Shown in pieces: positions 26,599-34,239 of a stretch of DNA of 64,000 nt (position 1 is the first letter of the stretch; each line of letters opens with the position of its first letter). Source of the stretch: Kribbella sp. CA-293567 (GTDB lineage: Bacteria > Actinomycetota > Actinomycetes > Propionibacteriales > Kribbellaceae); contig NZ_CP114065.1 in the NCBI RefSeq assembly GCF_027627575.1, positions 3,472,001 through 3,536,000 on the forward strand, in the 5' to 3' direction. The translations under genes were made by a program, and so were the position numbers. The notes below the pieces were generated by a model. It was given only the letters and a program-made list of their open reading frames with translations. It was not told the DNA's origin and did no database searches.

Positions 26599-27282
26599 TC
26601 AGGCCAGGCGACGTCGTACCGCGAACAGCAGGTGGCCTAGGCCGATCACGGCGAGCAGCAGGCCGAGACCCGCTGCTCCGGTGGCGATGGCGGCATCGTC
26701 GACCGCAGGCAGTACGTCGACGCCGACCTGCCGGGCGCCCCACTCGGCACCGCAGAAGAACAGCGCGAACGAAGCGACGATCACCCGGGTCGGGCGCTCG
26801 GCCACCGTCACCGCGCCCGGTCCGGCCAGGCCCGCTGCCTGCGCGGTGGCGCGAACCGACTCGTGCAACAGCGTCACCGCACCGAGCGCGACGGCCAGCC
26901 ACCAAGGCGCGCCGAGCAGGGCCAGAGTGAGAGCGAGGAGTAGATCGGACAGCCGGTCGGCCAGCGAGTCGAGCACCTGACCCCATCGCGAGGTCTTGCC
27001 TGTGCGCGACGCGACCGCGCCGTCGACGCCGTCCAGCACTGCACCCGCCACGACGACCGGTATCGCGACGAACAGCCAGACCGATCCGGCCCAGGCGAGC
27101 AACGGTACGAGGGCTGTCACCGCGGTCCCGAGCAGCGTGACGACGTCGGGGGAGACTCCGCGTGCAGCCAAGGGCCGGGCGAACGCATCGACCAGCCCGA
27201 CCCATCCGGAGATCCACACCGACCTCTGCGGGTCCAGGCCGCCGTGCCGCCGCGACCACTGCTGCTGTGCGTCATCGGCCAC
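26599..27282 (-). CDS. CDP-alcohol phosphatidyltransferase family membrane protein
   Basis: 227 aa from GTG at 27282; the frame is open further upstream without sense. The family signature D-x2-D-G-x2-A-R-x8-G-x3-D-x3-D is seen as LDGVDGAVASRTG, then GQVLDSLADRLSD. All acidic residues and the Gly are in place, but the Arg position holds Ser, with Arg one residue later. About five membrane helices follow. It should transfer a phosphoalcohol from a CDP-activated lipid or sugar alcohol at the membrane. It is divergent from crtE across a shared regulatory region and converges on the desaturase with 6 bp between stops. Confidence 0.8.
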   Translation of the reverse strand: MADDAQQQWSRRHGGLDPQRSVWISGWVGLVDAFARPLAARGVSPDVVTLLGTAVTALVPLLAWAGSVWLFVAIPVVVAGAVLDGVDGAVASRTGKTSRWGQVLDSLADRLSDLLLALTLALLGAPWWLAVALGAVTLLHESVRATAQAAGLAGPGAVTVAERPTRVIVASFALFFCGAEWGARQVGVDVLPAVDDAAIATGAAGLGLLLAVIGLGHLLFAVRRRLA

Positions 27283-27314
27283 GGTCTCTGTATATCGCAC
27301 CGGCCGGCCGCGGC

Positions 27315-27339
27315 GTTTCACCGGCAGATCGGCGGGTAC
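27315..27339 (+). promoter_or_regulatory. SigB-type promoter of the crtE-crtI-crtB operon
   Basis: GTTT (27315-27318), 15 nt, GGGTAC (27334-27339), a full consensus match. Predicted transcription start is near 27346, leaving a leader of about 140 nt to crtE that contains the inner palindrome at 27357-27369. Confidence 0.65.
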
Positions 27340-27376
27340 CGCCCCATCAAACTTAGGCACAATTTGTGCGGTACCC
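27334..27376. promoter_or_regulatory. Nested palindromes at the crtE promoter (operator candidate)
   Basis: The outer arms GGGTACCGC (27334-27342) and GCGGTACCC (27368-27376) are exact complements; the left arm includes the -10 element. Inside lies GCACAA-T-TTGTGC (27357-27369), a perfect 6-bp arm palindrome typical in size of MarR- or TetR-type operators, placed about 10 nt after the predicted transcription start. A repressor bound here would block the crt operon. No regulator gene adjoins, so the protein is unknown. Confidence 0.55.
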
Positions 27377-27487
27377 GGGTTCGCCGAAATTTCTCGCGTC
27401 AGGTGCATCCCTGTGGGGGCTTCGAGCAGAACAGCAGGTAGGCGCAGGAGATGCGTGCAGACCGGAATCGGACGATGCGGAGGTCGC

Positions 27488-28633
27488 GTGGCTGACGTGA
27501 TGCTGAACGGAAGGACCCACCCGGCCGTCGCTCCACCCGTCGAGCTCCCCGAGGACGAGATCGCCGGCCTGGGGGAGTGGCTGGAGGCGCAGGTGACCGG
27601 GGCGAAGGCGATGGTGTCGACGTTCACGGTGCAGCGCTGCAGTGAGTACTTCACCGCGCCGGACACCGACGTACTGCGGCAGGTCCTCCGCGAGTTCGTT
27701 GCTCGTGGCAAATATGTTCGGTCGACGTTCGCCTATCTGGGCTGGTTGTGCGGGCGGCCCGAGTCCGGTGCGGCGGCGCACGCGGCGGCCAGCCTGGAAC
27801 TGCTGCACGCGTTCGCGCTGATCCAGGACGACGTGATGGACGACTCGGCGACCCGGCGCGGGCATCCCACCGTGCACGTCCAGCTGACCGACTGGCACCA
27901 CCGGCTGCGCCCGGGCCACGGCGCGGACCGCTTCGGGCGATCGGCCGCGGTCCTGCTCAGCGATCTGTGTCTGGCCTGGTCCGAGCGGATGCTGCGGGAG
28001 GCCGGGTTGCCCGCCGACTGCCTGAACCGGGCTTGGCCGGTGTACGACCTGACCCGCAGCGAGCTGGCGGTCGGCCAGTTCAGCGACCTGCTGAACGACA
28101 CCTCGGCGAGCCCGAGTCTGGAGAGCGTGCTCGACGTGGCGCGGCGCAAGTCCGGCAACTACACCGTCCGCAGGCCGCTCGAGCTCGGCGCGGCGCTGGC
28201 GGGTTGCAGCCGGGAGCACACCGCGGCTCTGCAGCGGTACGGCGCCTTGATCGGGGAAGCGTTCCAGTTGCGCGACGACGAGCTCGGCGTGTTCGGCGAT
28301 CCGCGGACGACCGGCAAGCCGCTGGGCGACGACCTGCGGCAGGGCAAGGCGACGAGCGTCATCGTGATGGCTCGTGAGCTGGCCGACCCCGCGCAGCGCG
28401 CTCAGCTCGAGGAACTGGCGGCCACCGCGGAGACGGAAGGTGGCGGTGATCCGGAGTGGGTCCGGCGGTGGCAGGAGCTGATCGTCGCCACCGGCGCGCG
28501 GGCGCGGATCGAGCAGCTCATCGAGCAGCGGGTGGTCGAAGCGACCCGGTTGCTGCGGGCGGCAGGACTTCCGGCGCTGCCGCGGCAGGGCCTGCTGCTG
28601 CTGGCCGAGAAGTGCACCCGGCGGGACCACTAG
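27488..28633 (+). CDS. crtE: Polyprenyl (geranylgeranyl) diphosphate synthase
   Basis: 381 aa from GTG at 27488 with GGAGG 5 nt upstream; GTG 27497 and ATG 27500 are alternatives. The first aspartate-rich motif DDVMDDSATRRGHPTVH lies near residue 115 and the second, QLRDDELGVFGDP, near residue 260. KPLGDDLRQGKATSVIV follows. It condenses isopentenyl diphosphate with allylic diphosphates to give the C20 precursor used by phytoene synthase. It is the first gene of the crtE-crtI-crtB unit and ends in TAG two bases before a chain of mini-ORFs that runs into crtI. Confidence 0.92.
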   Translation: MADVMLNGRTHPAVAPPVELPEDEIAGLGEWLEAQVTGAKAMVSTFTVQRCSEYFTAPDTDVLRQVLREFVARGKYVRSTFAYLGWLCGRPESGAAAHAAASLELLHAFALIQDDVMDDSATRRGHPTVHVQLTDWHHRLRPGHGADRFGRSAAVLLSDLCLAWSERMLREAGLPADCLNRAWPVYDLTRSELAVGQFSDLLNDTSASPSLESVLDVARRKSGNYTVRRPLELGAALAGCSREHTAALQRYGALIGEAFQLRDDELGVFGDPRTTGKPLGDDLRQGKATSVIVMARELADPAQRAQLEELAATAETEGGGDPEWVRRWQELIVATGARARIEQLIEQRVVEATRLLRAAGLPALPRQGLLLLAEKCTRRDH

Positions 28634-28702
28634 GCATGACCAGACAGGCATGACCAAGCAGGAATGACCGAGCAGGCATGACCGAGCAGGCATGACCGAG
28701 CA
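28633..28702 (+). repeat. Five tandem 14-bp repeats between crtE and crtI
   Basis: Five contiguous copies of a 14-bp unit, consensus GGCATGACCGAGCA, start at 28633, 28647, 28661, 28675 and 28689. Copies 4 and 5 are identical; copies 1-3 differ by one to three bases. A unit length of 14, not a multiple of 3, makes each copy shift the frame. Every copy carries ATGA, giving the mini-ORF chain described separately. Confidence 0.9.
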
Positions 28703-28718
28703 GGGGAGATCTCACTGA
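28636..28718 (+). other. Chain of five overlapping mini-ORFs leading into crtI
   Basis: Five start-stop units follow one another: 28636-28653 (MTRQA), 28650-28667 (MTKQE), 28664-28681 (MTEQA), 28678-28695 (MTEQA) and 28692-28718 (MTEQGRSH). Each stop codon overlaps the next start as ATGA, and the last TGA (28716-28718) overlaps the crtI ATG (28718-28720). The crtE stop is 2 nt before the first ATG. A ribosome finishing crtE could reinitiate step by step into crtI. GCAG or CGAGCAGG before each ATG is only a weak ribosome site; GGGGAG at 28703-28708 serves crtI itself. Confidence 0.6.
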
Positions 28719-30241
28719 TGCGGACAGTCGCAGGTCGCACGGACCGGGTGGTCGTCGTCGGCGCGGGCTTCGCCGGCCTGAGCGCGGCGCTTCACCTCGC
28801 CGGCCGCGGCCGGCAGGTGACCGTGCTCGAACGTGAGCCGGTCCCGGGCGGCCGGGCGGGCCGATTCGATCTGGACGGCTACAAGTTCGACACCGGTCCG
28901 AGCGTGCTGACGATGCCCGACCTCCTCGAGGACGCGTTCGCGGCGGTCGGTGGCCGGCTGGCCGACCACGTGCAGCTGACCGAGCTGGATCCGGCGTACT
29001 CGGCCAGGTTCGCCGACGGGACCAGCTTGGCCGTGCATCGCCATCCCGAGCAGATGGCGGATGCCGTCCGCGAGTTCGCCGGCGCCGAAGCGGCGGCCGG
29101 CTACCGGCGACTCCGGGCGTGGCTGGAGACGATGTACCGGGTCGAGTTCGACCGCTTCGTGGCGTCGAACTTCGACTCGCCGCTGTCGATGCTCTCGCCC
29201 CAGCTGGCCCGGCTGATCGCGTTGCGGGGCTTCGGCCGGCTCGATCCGGTGATCGGGCGGTTCATCGCCGACGAGCGGCTGCGCCGGGTGTTCACCTTCC
29301 AGTCCCTGTACGTCGGCCAGGCGCCGCAGCAGGCGCTCGCCCTGTACTCCGTGATCACCTACATGGACACCGTCGCCGGGGTCTACTTCCCTCGCGACGG
29401 GATCCGCGCGATCCCCGACGGCCTGGCCGCGGCGGCGACCAAGGCCGGCGTCGAGTTCCACTACGGCTCGACGGTCAGTGAACTCGAACGAACCGGTCAG
29501 CGCGTCGACGCGGTACGAACCGAGAACGGCGACCGCTACCCGTGCGACGCGGTCGTGCTGACCACCGAACTGCCGGTCAGCTACCGCCTCCTCGGCGCCG
29601 CGCCCCGGCGGTTGCTGCCATTGCGAGCGGCTCCGTCGGCTGTGGTGCTGCACGCCGGCTCGAACCGCGAGTGGCCCGAGCTGGCTCATCACACCATCTC
29701 GTTCGGCGATGCCTGGCGCTCCACCTTCACCGAGCTGATCGACGAAGGCTCCCTGATGCGTGACCCGTCGCTGCTGATCACTCGCCCCAGCGCCACCGAT
29801 CCGCTGCTCGCCCCGCCCGGACACGACGTGCTCTCGATCCTTGCCCCGGTGCCGAACCTGCAGACCGGACCGCGGGACTGGGACCGGGACGGCCCCCGGT
29901 ACGCCGAGCAGGTGGTCGACCTCGTCGAGCAGCGGATCGCACCGGGCCTGGCCGCCAGTCTCACCGCGACCAAACTCATCACCCCGGCCGACTGGGCCCG
30001 GCAGGACATGGCCGCCGGTACGCCGTTCGCGTGGTCGCACACCTTCGCCCAGACCGGTCCCTTCCGGCCGGGAAACTTCCCGCGCCGCAGCGACAACGTC
30101 GTACTGGCCGGTGGCGGCACCGTGCCCGGCGTCGGCGTACCGACCGCGGTGATCTCCGGCCGGCTGGCCGCGGACCGCATCACCGGGCCCGCTCTCGCTC
30201 ATCCTGCTCGTTTTCGGCCACCCGCTGGAGGCACTTCATGA
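28718..30241 (+). CDS. crtI: Phytoene desaturase
   Basis: 507 aa from ATG at 28718, with GGGGAG 9 nt upstream. FAD site RVVVVGAGFAGLSAALHLAG is at residues 10-29. LDGYKFDTGPSVLTMPDLLE, TFQSLYVGQAPQQALALYSV and the C-terminal VVLAGGGTVPGVGVPTAVIS are standard CrtI blocks. It inserts double bonds into phytoene to give lycopene, membrane-associated and FAD-dependent. Its end overlaps crtB by 4 bp. Translation may depend on the mini-ORF chain upstream. Confidence 0.93.
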   Translation: MRTVAGRTDRVVVVGAGFAGLSAALHLAGRGRQVTVLEREPVPGGRAGRFDLDGYKFDTGPSVLTMPDLLEDAFAAVGGRLADHVQLTELDPAYSARFADGTSLAVHRHPEQMADAVREFAGAEAAAGYRRLRAWLETMYRVEFDRFVASNFDSPLSMLSPQLARLIALRGFGRLDPVIGRFIADERLRRVFTFQSLYVGQAPQQALALYSVITYMDTVAGVYFPRDGIRAIPDGLAAAATKAGVEFHYGSTVSELERTGQRVDAVRTENGDRYPCDAVVLTTELPVSYRLLGAAPRRLLPLRAAPSAVVLHAGSNREWPELAHHTISFGDAWRSTFTELIDEGSLMRDPSLLITRPSATDPLLAPPGHDVLSILAPVPNLQTGPRDWDRDGPRYAEQVVDLVEQRIAPGLAASLTATKLITPADWARQDMAAGTPFAWSHTFAQTGPFRPGNFPRRSDNVVLAGGGTVPGVGVPTAVISGRLAADRITGPALAHPARFRPPAGGTS

Positions 30242-31224
30242 CCACCTCGGAACTCGACGCAGCCGGAATCGCCGACCCCCGGCTGCGCGCCGCCTACGAC
30301 CGTTGCCGCCGGCTGAACGCCGAGCACGGCCGCACCTACTTCCTGGCGACCCGGATGCTGACCGCGCCCCAGCGGCCCGCGATCCACGCCCTGTACGGCT
30401 TCGCCCGGTACGCCGACGACATCGTCGACCTGCCGCCCGCCGAGGCGACCACCACCGACATCGAAGCCGCCTTGCGCGTCGTCACCGACGACCTGTTCGC
30501 AGGGCTGCGGGCCGGCCACAGCCCGGATCCGATCCTGGCCGCGGTGATCGACACCGCCCACCGCTACACCATCACCGACGACCTGTTCGACGACTTCCTC
30601 GCCTCGATGCGGATGGACCTGTTCACCACCCACTATCCCGACCGCGCGGCGCTGGAGACCTACACCCGCGGCTCTGCCGAAGTGATCGGGCTCCAGGTCC
30701 TGCCGGTGCTGGGCACGGTGACCAGCCGCGCCGAAGCGGCCCCCGCGGCCGCGGCCCTCGGGCTGGCGTTCCAGCTGACCAACTTCCTGCGGGACGTGGC
30801 GGAGGACTACGAACGCGGCCGGGTGTACCTGCCGGCCGACGAGCTGGGCGCCTACGACGTCGACACCGAACTGCTCGGCTGGTGTGTCACCCACCGGCGG
30901 ACCGAACCCCGGGTCACCAAGGCGCTGGCCGAACAGATCGCCATCACCCGCCGGATCTACCGGGAAGCCGAGAAAGGCATCGCCATGCTCGCCCCGGTGT
31001 CACGACCCTGTGTCCGTACGGCGTACGTGCTGTACTCGGAGATCCTCAAACGCATCGAAGCCGCCGACTACGACGTGTTCTCCCGGCGGGCCCGGGTCGG
31101 CACTCCTCGCAAGGCCACCGTCGCGGCCAAGGCCTACGCCCAAGCCGTCTGGGCCCGCCGCTCGAAACTTCGCTGGCCGGCCGCCTCCGGTCAGGGACGA
31201 GTGCCGGACGGCAGGACGACCTGA
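30238..31224 (+). CDS. crtB: Phytoene synthase
   Basis: 328 aa; ATG at 30238 overlaps the crtI stop by 4 bp, and TGGAGG lies upstream. Both aspartate-rich sites are present: YGFARYADDIVDLP near residue 53 and QLTNFLRDVAEDYERGRVYL near residue 180. SYLAT-type catalytic residues appear as TYFLATRML near residue 34. It joins two geranylgeranyl diphosphates head to head to make phytoene. It is the last gene of the crtE-crtI-crtB unit. Confidence 0.94.
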   Translation: MTTSELDAAGIADPRLRAAYDRCRRLNAEHGRTYFLATRMLTAPQRPAIHALYGFARYADDIVDLPPAEATTTDIEAALRVVTDDLFAGLRAGHSPDPILAAVIDTAHRYTITDDLFDDFLASMRMDLFTTHYPDRAALETYTRGSAEVIGLQVLPVLGTVTSRAEAAPAAAALGLAFQLTNFLRDVAEDYERGRVYLPADELGAYDVDTELLGWCVTHRRTEPRVTKALAEQIAITRRIYREAEKGIAMLAPVSRPCVRTAYVLYSEILKRIEAADYDVFSRRARVGTPRKATVAAKAYAQAVWARRSKLRWPAASGQGRVPDGRTT

Positions 31225-31319
31225 CGCTTTTGTGAGGTTGCGCCGCGGGCCGAGTGTGTCCGGCCTGTGAGTGGGCACTGAGGACGCGAATACTTTCGCC
31301 GACTCGCAGGGGAGTTGCT

Positions 31320-32777
31320 GTGGCCACGGACACGAGCGAACAGCGCGGTCGTACCTTCTTCGGGCAACCGCCGGTGCTGGCCAACCTGTTCGGCGTCGAG
31401 CTGTGGGAGCGGTTCTCGTTCTACGGCATGCAGGGCATCCTGCTGATCTACCTCTACTACTCCGCGGCCGAAGGCGGCCTGGGAATCGACGAGGGGACCG
31501 CCACCAGCATCGTCGGCGCGTACGGCGGTCTGGTCTACCTCTCGACGATCGCCGGTGGCTGGCTGGCCGACCGGCTGCTCGGCGCGGAGCGAACGCTCTT
31601 CTACAGCGCTGTCGTGGTGATGTGCGGCCACATCGGGCTGGCGCTGATCCCCGGGATGGCCGGGGTGGCGGTCGGCCTGGTCCTGATCGGCTTCGGCAGC
31701 GGCGGTGTGAAGGCTACCGCCACCTCCCTGGTCGGCACCCTGTACGCCGCCGACGACGAGCGTCGCGACGCCGGCTTCTCGCTCTTCTATCTCGGCATCA
31801 ACCTCGGCGCACTGGCCGGTCCGCTGCTCACCGGGCTGCTGCAGAAGAACGTCGGCTTCCACTACGGGTTCGGACTGGCGGCCGTGGGCATGGCGGTCGG
31901 TCTGGTGCAGTACAGCTTCGGGCGCCGGCGACTCAGCGATGCCGCCCGCGAAGTACCGGATCCCATCCCGGCCGCCGGCTTGCGCCGCGTCGCCTTCGGG
32001 GTGGCCGCCGCCGTTGTGATCGTCGTCGTGGTCCTGGCGACCGGGCTGCTCCCGGCGGCCCGCTACGCGACCGCGGTCGTGGTGCTGAGCCTGATCGCGG
32101 CGGTCAGCTACTTCGTGGTCATCCTGCGGAGCCGCCGCGTGACGCCGGCCGAACGGCGGCGGGTGCTCGCGTTCATCCCGTTGTTCGTCGCGAGCGCGGC
32201 CTTCTGGTCGCTCTACCAGCAGCAGTTCACGGTGGTGACCATCTACTCCGACCAGCGGCTGGACCGGACCGTGTTCGGCTGGGAGATGCCGGTCTCGTTC
32301 GTGCAGTCGATCAATCCGATCATGATCATCGTGCTGTCCGGCCTGTTCGCGGCGCTGTGGACCAAACTCGGCTCCCGGCAGCCGTCCACCCCGGTCAAGT
32401 TCAGTCTCGGCCTGGCCGTCATGGGGGTCGCGTTCCTGCTGTTCCTTCCGATGGCCGGCGGAGGCCCGAACAGCGCCCCGCTGATCGGCCTGGCCGGCGT
32501 CCTGCTGGTCTTCACCATCGCCGAACTGCTGCTGTCACCCGTCGGGCTGTCCCTGGCGACCAAGCTCGCTCCCGAGGCGTTCCGGACCCAGATGGTCGCG
32601 CTGTTCTTCCTCTCGATCGCCCTCGGTACGGCGATGTCGGGGGTCCTCGCCAAGTTCTACAGCGCCGACCACGAGACGGCGTACTTCGGCGTCATCGGGG
32701 CCGTGGCCCTGGCCCTCGCCGCGATGCTGGCTCTCGCCGTCGGGCCGATCCGCAAACTGATGAGCGGAGTTCACTGA
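31320..32777 (+). CDS. POT/PTR2-family proton-dependent oligopeptide transporter
   Basis: 485 aa from GTG at 31320, with AGGGGAG 5 nt upstream. The start block LFGVELWERFSFYGMQGILL contains the ExxERxxYY-type proton-coupling motif (here ELWERFSFYG). FYLGINLGALAGPLL is the second family signature. About 14 membrane helices are visible. It should import di- and tripeptides with protons. It lies 95 bp after crtB and may be a separate unit. Its 3' end overlaps the convergent hydrolase gene by 7 bp. Confidence 0.9.
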   Translation: MATDTSEQRGRTFFGQPPVLANLFGVELWERFSFYGMQGILLIYLYYSAAEGGLGIDEGTATSIVGAYGGLVYLSTIAGGWLADRLLGAERTLFYSAVVVMCGHIGLALIPGMAGVAVGLVLIGFGSGGVKATATSLVGTLYAADDERRDAGFSLFYLGINLGALAGPLLTGLLQKNVGFHYGFGLAAVGMAVGLVQYSFGRRRLSDAAREVPDPIPAAGLRRVAFGVAAAVVIVVVVLATGLLPAARYATAVVVLSLIAAVSYFVVILRSRRVTPAERRRVLAFIPLFVASAAFWSLYQQQFTVVTIYSDQRLDRTVFGWEMPVSFVQSINPIMIIVLSGLFAALWTKLGSRQPSTPVKFSLGLAVMGVAFLLFLPMAGGGPNSAPLIGLAGVLLVFTIAELLLSPVGLSLATKLAPEAFRTQMVALFFLSIALGTAMSGVLAKFYSADHETAYFGVIGAVALALAAMLALAVGPIRKLMSGVH

Positions 32778-33541
32778 GCGGTGAACGCCTGCACGGCGGC
32801 GGCCACCGCGGTGGGGTTGTCCTGATGAGCGTTGTGCCTGGCGCACGGAACGACCACATACTTGCTGCCGTGGTGATGACGGGCCCAGCGCGGCGCCTCC
32901 GACGAGATGATGCCGGTGCGATCGTCCGTACCGTGCATGATCAGCAAGGGCGCCTGCAACCGCCGCTCCGGTTCGTCCGCGAAACCGTGGGTCAGCGCGG
33001 TCCAGACCGACAGGACGGATCGGGTGCCGACGCGTGCGCTCGTACGGCGTACGTACCGGCGTACTTCGGGGTGGTGACTTGCCTGGACGGCGGTGTGACG
33101 CCGGCGCACCCAGGCCGGTAGCGCCGCGATCAGCGCGGCCGAGGCTCGCAACGCACGTAGCTGGTAGCGGGCCGGCAGGAGTGTCGCGCTGGTGCATCCG
33201 ATCGCGATCAGGGCGGCGATCCGGTCGGGTCGCCGGAACGCGACGTGCTGACTGAGATAGCCGCCGAGCGAATGCCCCAGCAGGGTGACCGGCTCAGCTC
33301 CCGCGGCGTCGTCCATCACCGCGACGGCGTCGTCGACCAGGGTGGCCATGGTCGTCCTGCCGTTCGCCGGCGGGGACTGGCCGTGACCTGGCAGATCCCA
33401 CGCCACCGTCCGCCACCCGGCTTCGACGAGCAGGGGAGTCAGCTCGTCGAAGCTGTGGTGGTCGAGGGCGGTGGCGTGGGTCAGCAGCATCCACGGGCCG
33501 CGCGATCCGCTCGTCCAGTAGTGCAGCCGGCCGGCGGCCAC
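32771..33541 (-). CDS. Alpha/beta-hydrolase
   Basis: 256 aa from GTG at 33541, the first start in the frame after the upstream stop; the ribosome site is weak. The nucleophile elbow VTLLGHSLGGYLSQHVAF is near residue 90, an Asp follows in LIMHGTDDRTG, and the catalytic His is in CARHNAHQDNP. The oxyanion region LTHATALDHHSFDELTPLL and WDLPGHGQS fit the canonical fold. An esterase, lactonase or similar; the substrate is not predictable. It follows the DUF4383 gene with 26 bp between them. Confidence 0.84.
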   Translation of the reverse strand: MAAGRLHYWTSGSRGPWMLLTHATALDHHSFDELTPLLVEAGWRTVAWDLPGHGQSPPANGRTTMATLVDDAVAVMDDAAGAEPVTLLGHSLGGYLSQHVAFRRPDRIAALIAIGCTSATLLPARYQLRALRASAALIAALPAWVRRRHTAVQASHHPEVRRYVRRTSARVGTRSVLSVWTALTHGFADEPERRLQAPLLIMHGTDDRTGIISSEAPRWARHHHGSKYVVVPCARHNAHQDNPTAVAAAVQAFTAQ

Positions 33542-33567
33542 GCGGTGCTCTGCCGAGCCGAGTTCGC

Positions 33568-34014
33568 TCAGGGCCGGGACCTGCGCGGCGCCAAGGCGAC
33601 GCCGAGTCCGATCATCCCGGCAGCGAGGCCGAGGTGCAGCCAGTTGTCAGCGGTGTTGAGCGGCACGAAGTTCGCGGCGCTGGACTGGTCGATGACGAGG
33701 CCGTAGATCCACAGCACCAGGTAGACGACGCCACCACCGATCAGGTAGTTGCGGGCGCCGGCTGCCGTACGGGCCAGCGCCAGCCCGGCGACCCCGAACA
33801 GCAGGTGCACGAGGTTGTGCAGGATCGAGACCTGGAAGATGCCGAGCAGCATGGCCTCGGAGTGGTGACCACCGAACATCATGGTGTCGTAGTCGGTGGT
33901 GATACCGGGCACGAAGCCGAGGATGCCGACCGCGAGGAAGGTGACCGCGACGACGGTCGCGGCGAGTTGGACCCGGGTCGCGGTCATGCGACGGGCCGAG
34001 CTGGTCTGGGACAT
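33568..34014 (-). CDS. DUF4383 membrane protein
   Basis: 148 aa from ATG at 34014, with AGGAG about 8 nt upstream. Four hydrophobic helices are visible: VQLAATVVAVTFLAVGILGF, MLLGIFQVSILHNLVHLLFG, LIGGGVVYLVLWIYGLVI and WLHLGLAAGMIGLGVALAP. The block GIFQVSILHNLVHLLFGVAG is typical of DUF4383 proteins. Function is unknown; family genes are often stress-induced in actinobacteria. A 9-bp hairpin and a SigB-type promoter lie upstream. Confidence 0.82.
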   Translation of the reverse strand: MSQTSSARRMTATRVQLAATVVAVTFLAVGILGFVPGITTDYDTMMFGGHHSEAMLLGIFQVSILHNLVHLLFGVAGLALARTAAGARNYLIGGGVVYLVLWIYGLVIDQSSAANFVPLNTADNWLHLGLAAGMIGLGVALAPRRSRP

Positions 34015-34037
34015 GGCGGGCGTCTCCTGACGGTGGC

Positions 34038-34060
34038 GGTCTGGAGACCTCCTCCAGACC
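34038..34060 (-). repeat. 9-bp perfect inverted repeat in the DUF4383 leader
   Basis: GGTCTGGAG (34038-34046), 5-nt loop, CTCCAGACC (34052-34060). It lies between the predicted SigB-type promoter (34085-34109) and the start codon at 34014, within the leader, and just before the ribosome site. It may be an operator or an RNA hairpin that limits translation. Confidence 0.5.
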
Positions 34061-34084
34061 TGATCCGGATGGACGCGGGGCCCG

Positions 34085-34109
34085 GTACCCGTGGCGTTTC
34101 CGGACATGC
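34085..34109 (-). promoter_or_regulatory. SigB-type promoter of the DUF4383-hydrolase unit
   Basis: Minus strand: GCAT (34109-34106), 15 nt, GGGTAC (34090-34085). Predicted start of transcription is near 34078, about 64 nt upstream of the ATG at 34014. Confidence 0.5.
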
Positions 34110-34162
34110 CGCCGGCCGGCGCGGTTACCGGATCGTGACCCGTGGTGCGGCGGTGAATCCTA

Positions 34163-34179
34163 TGCAGAGAACCTCTGCA
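34163..34179. repeat. 7-bp perfect inverted repeat upstream of a GAF-ANTAR gene
   Basis: TGCAGAG-AAC-CTCTGCA, perfect 7-bp arms around 3 nt, 60 bp before the ATG at 34240. Size and position suit an operator; no cognate regulator is identified. Confidence 0.4.
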
Positions 34180-34239
34180 GCCGGTCCGATCCGGATTACA
34201 CTGAGCGCAGATTGCTGGTGCTCGTAAGGAGTTTGCTGG

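Noticed and set aside
28633..28702. The 14-bp tandem array as a CRISPR or transposon trace
   Set aside because: Units are contiguous without spacers, and there are no terminal inverted repeats or transposase. The ATGA phasing offers a better explanation.
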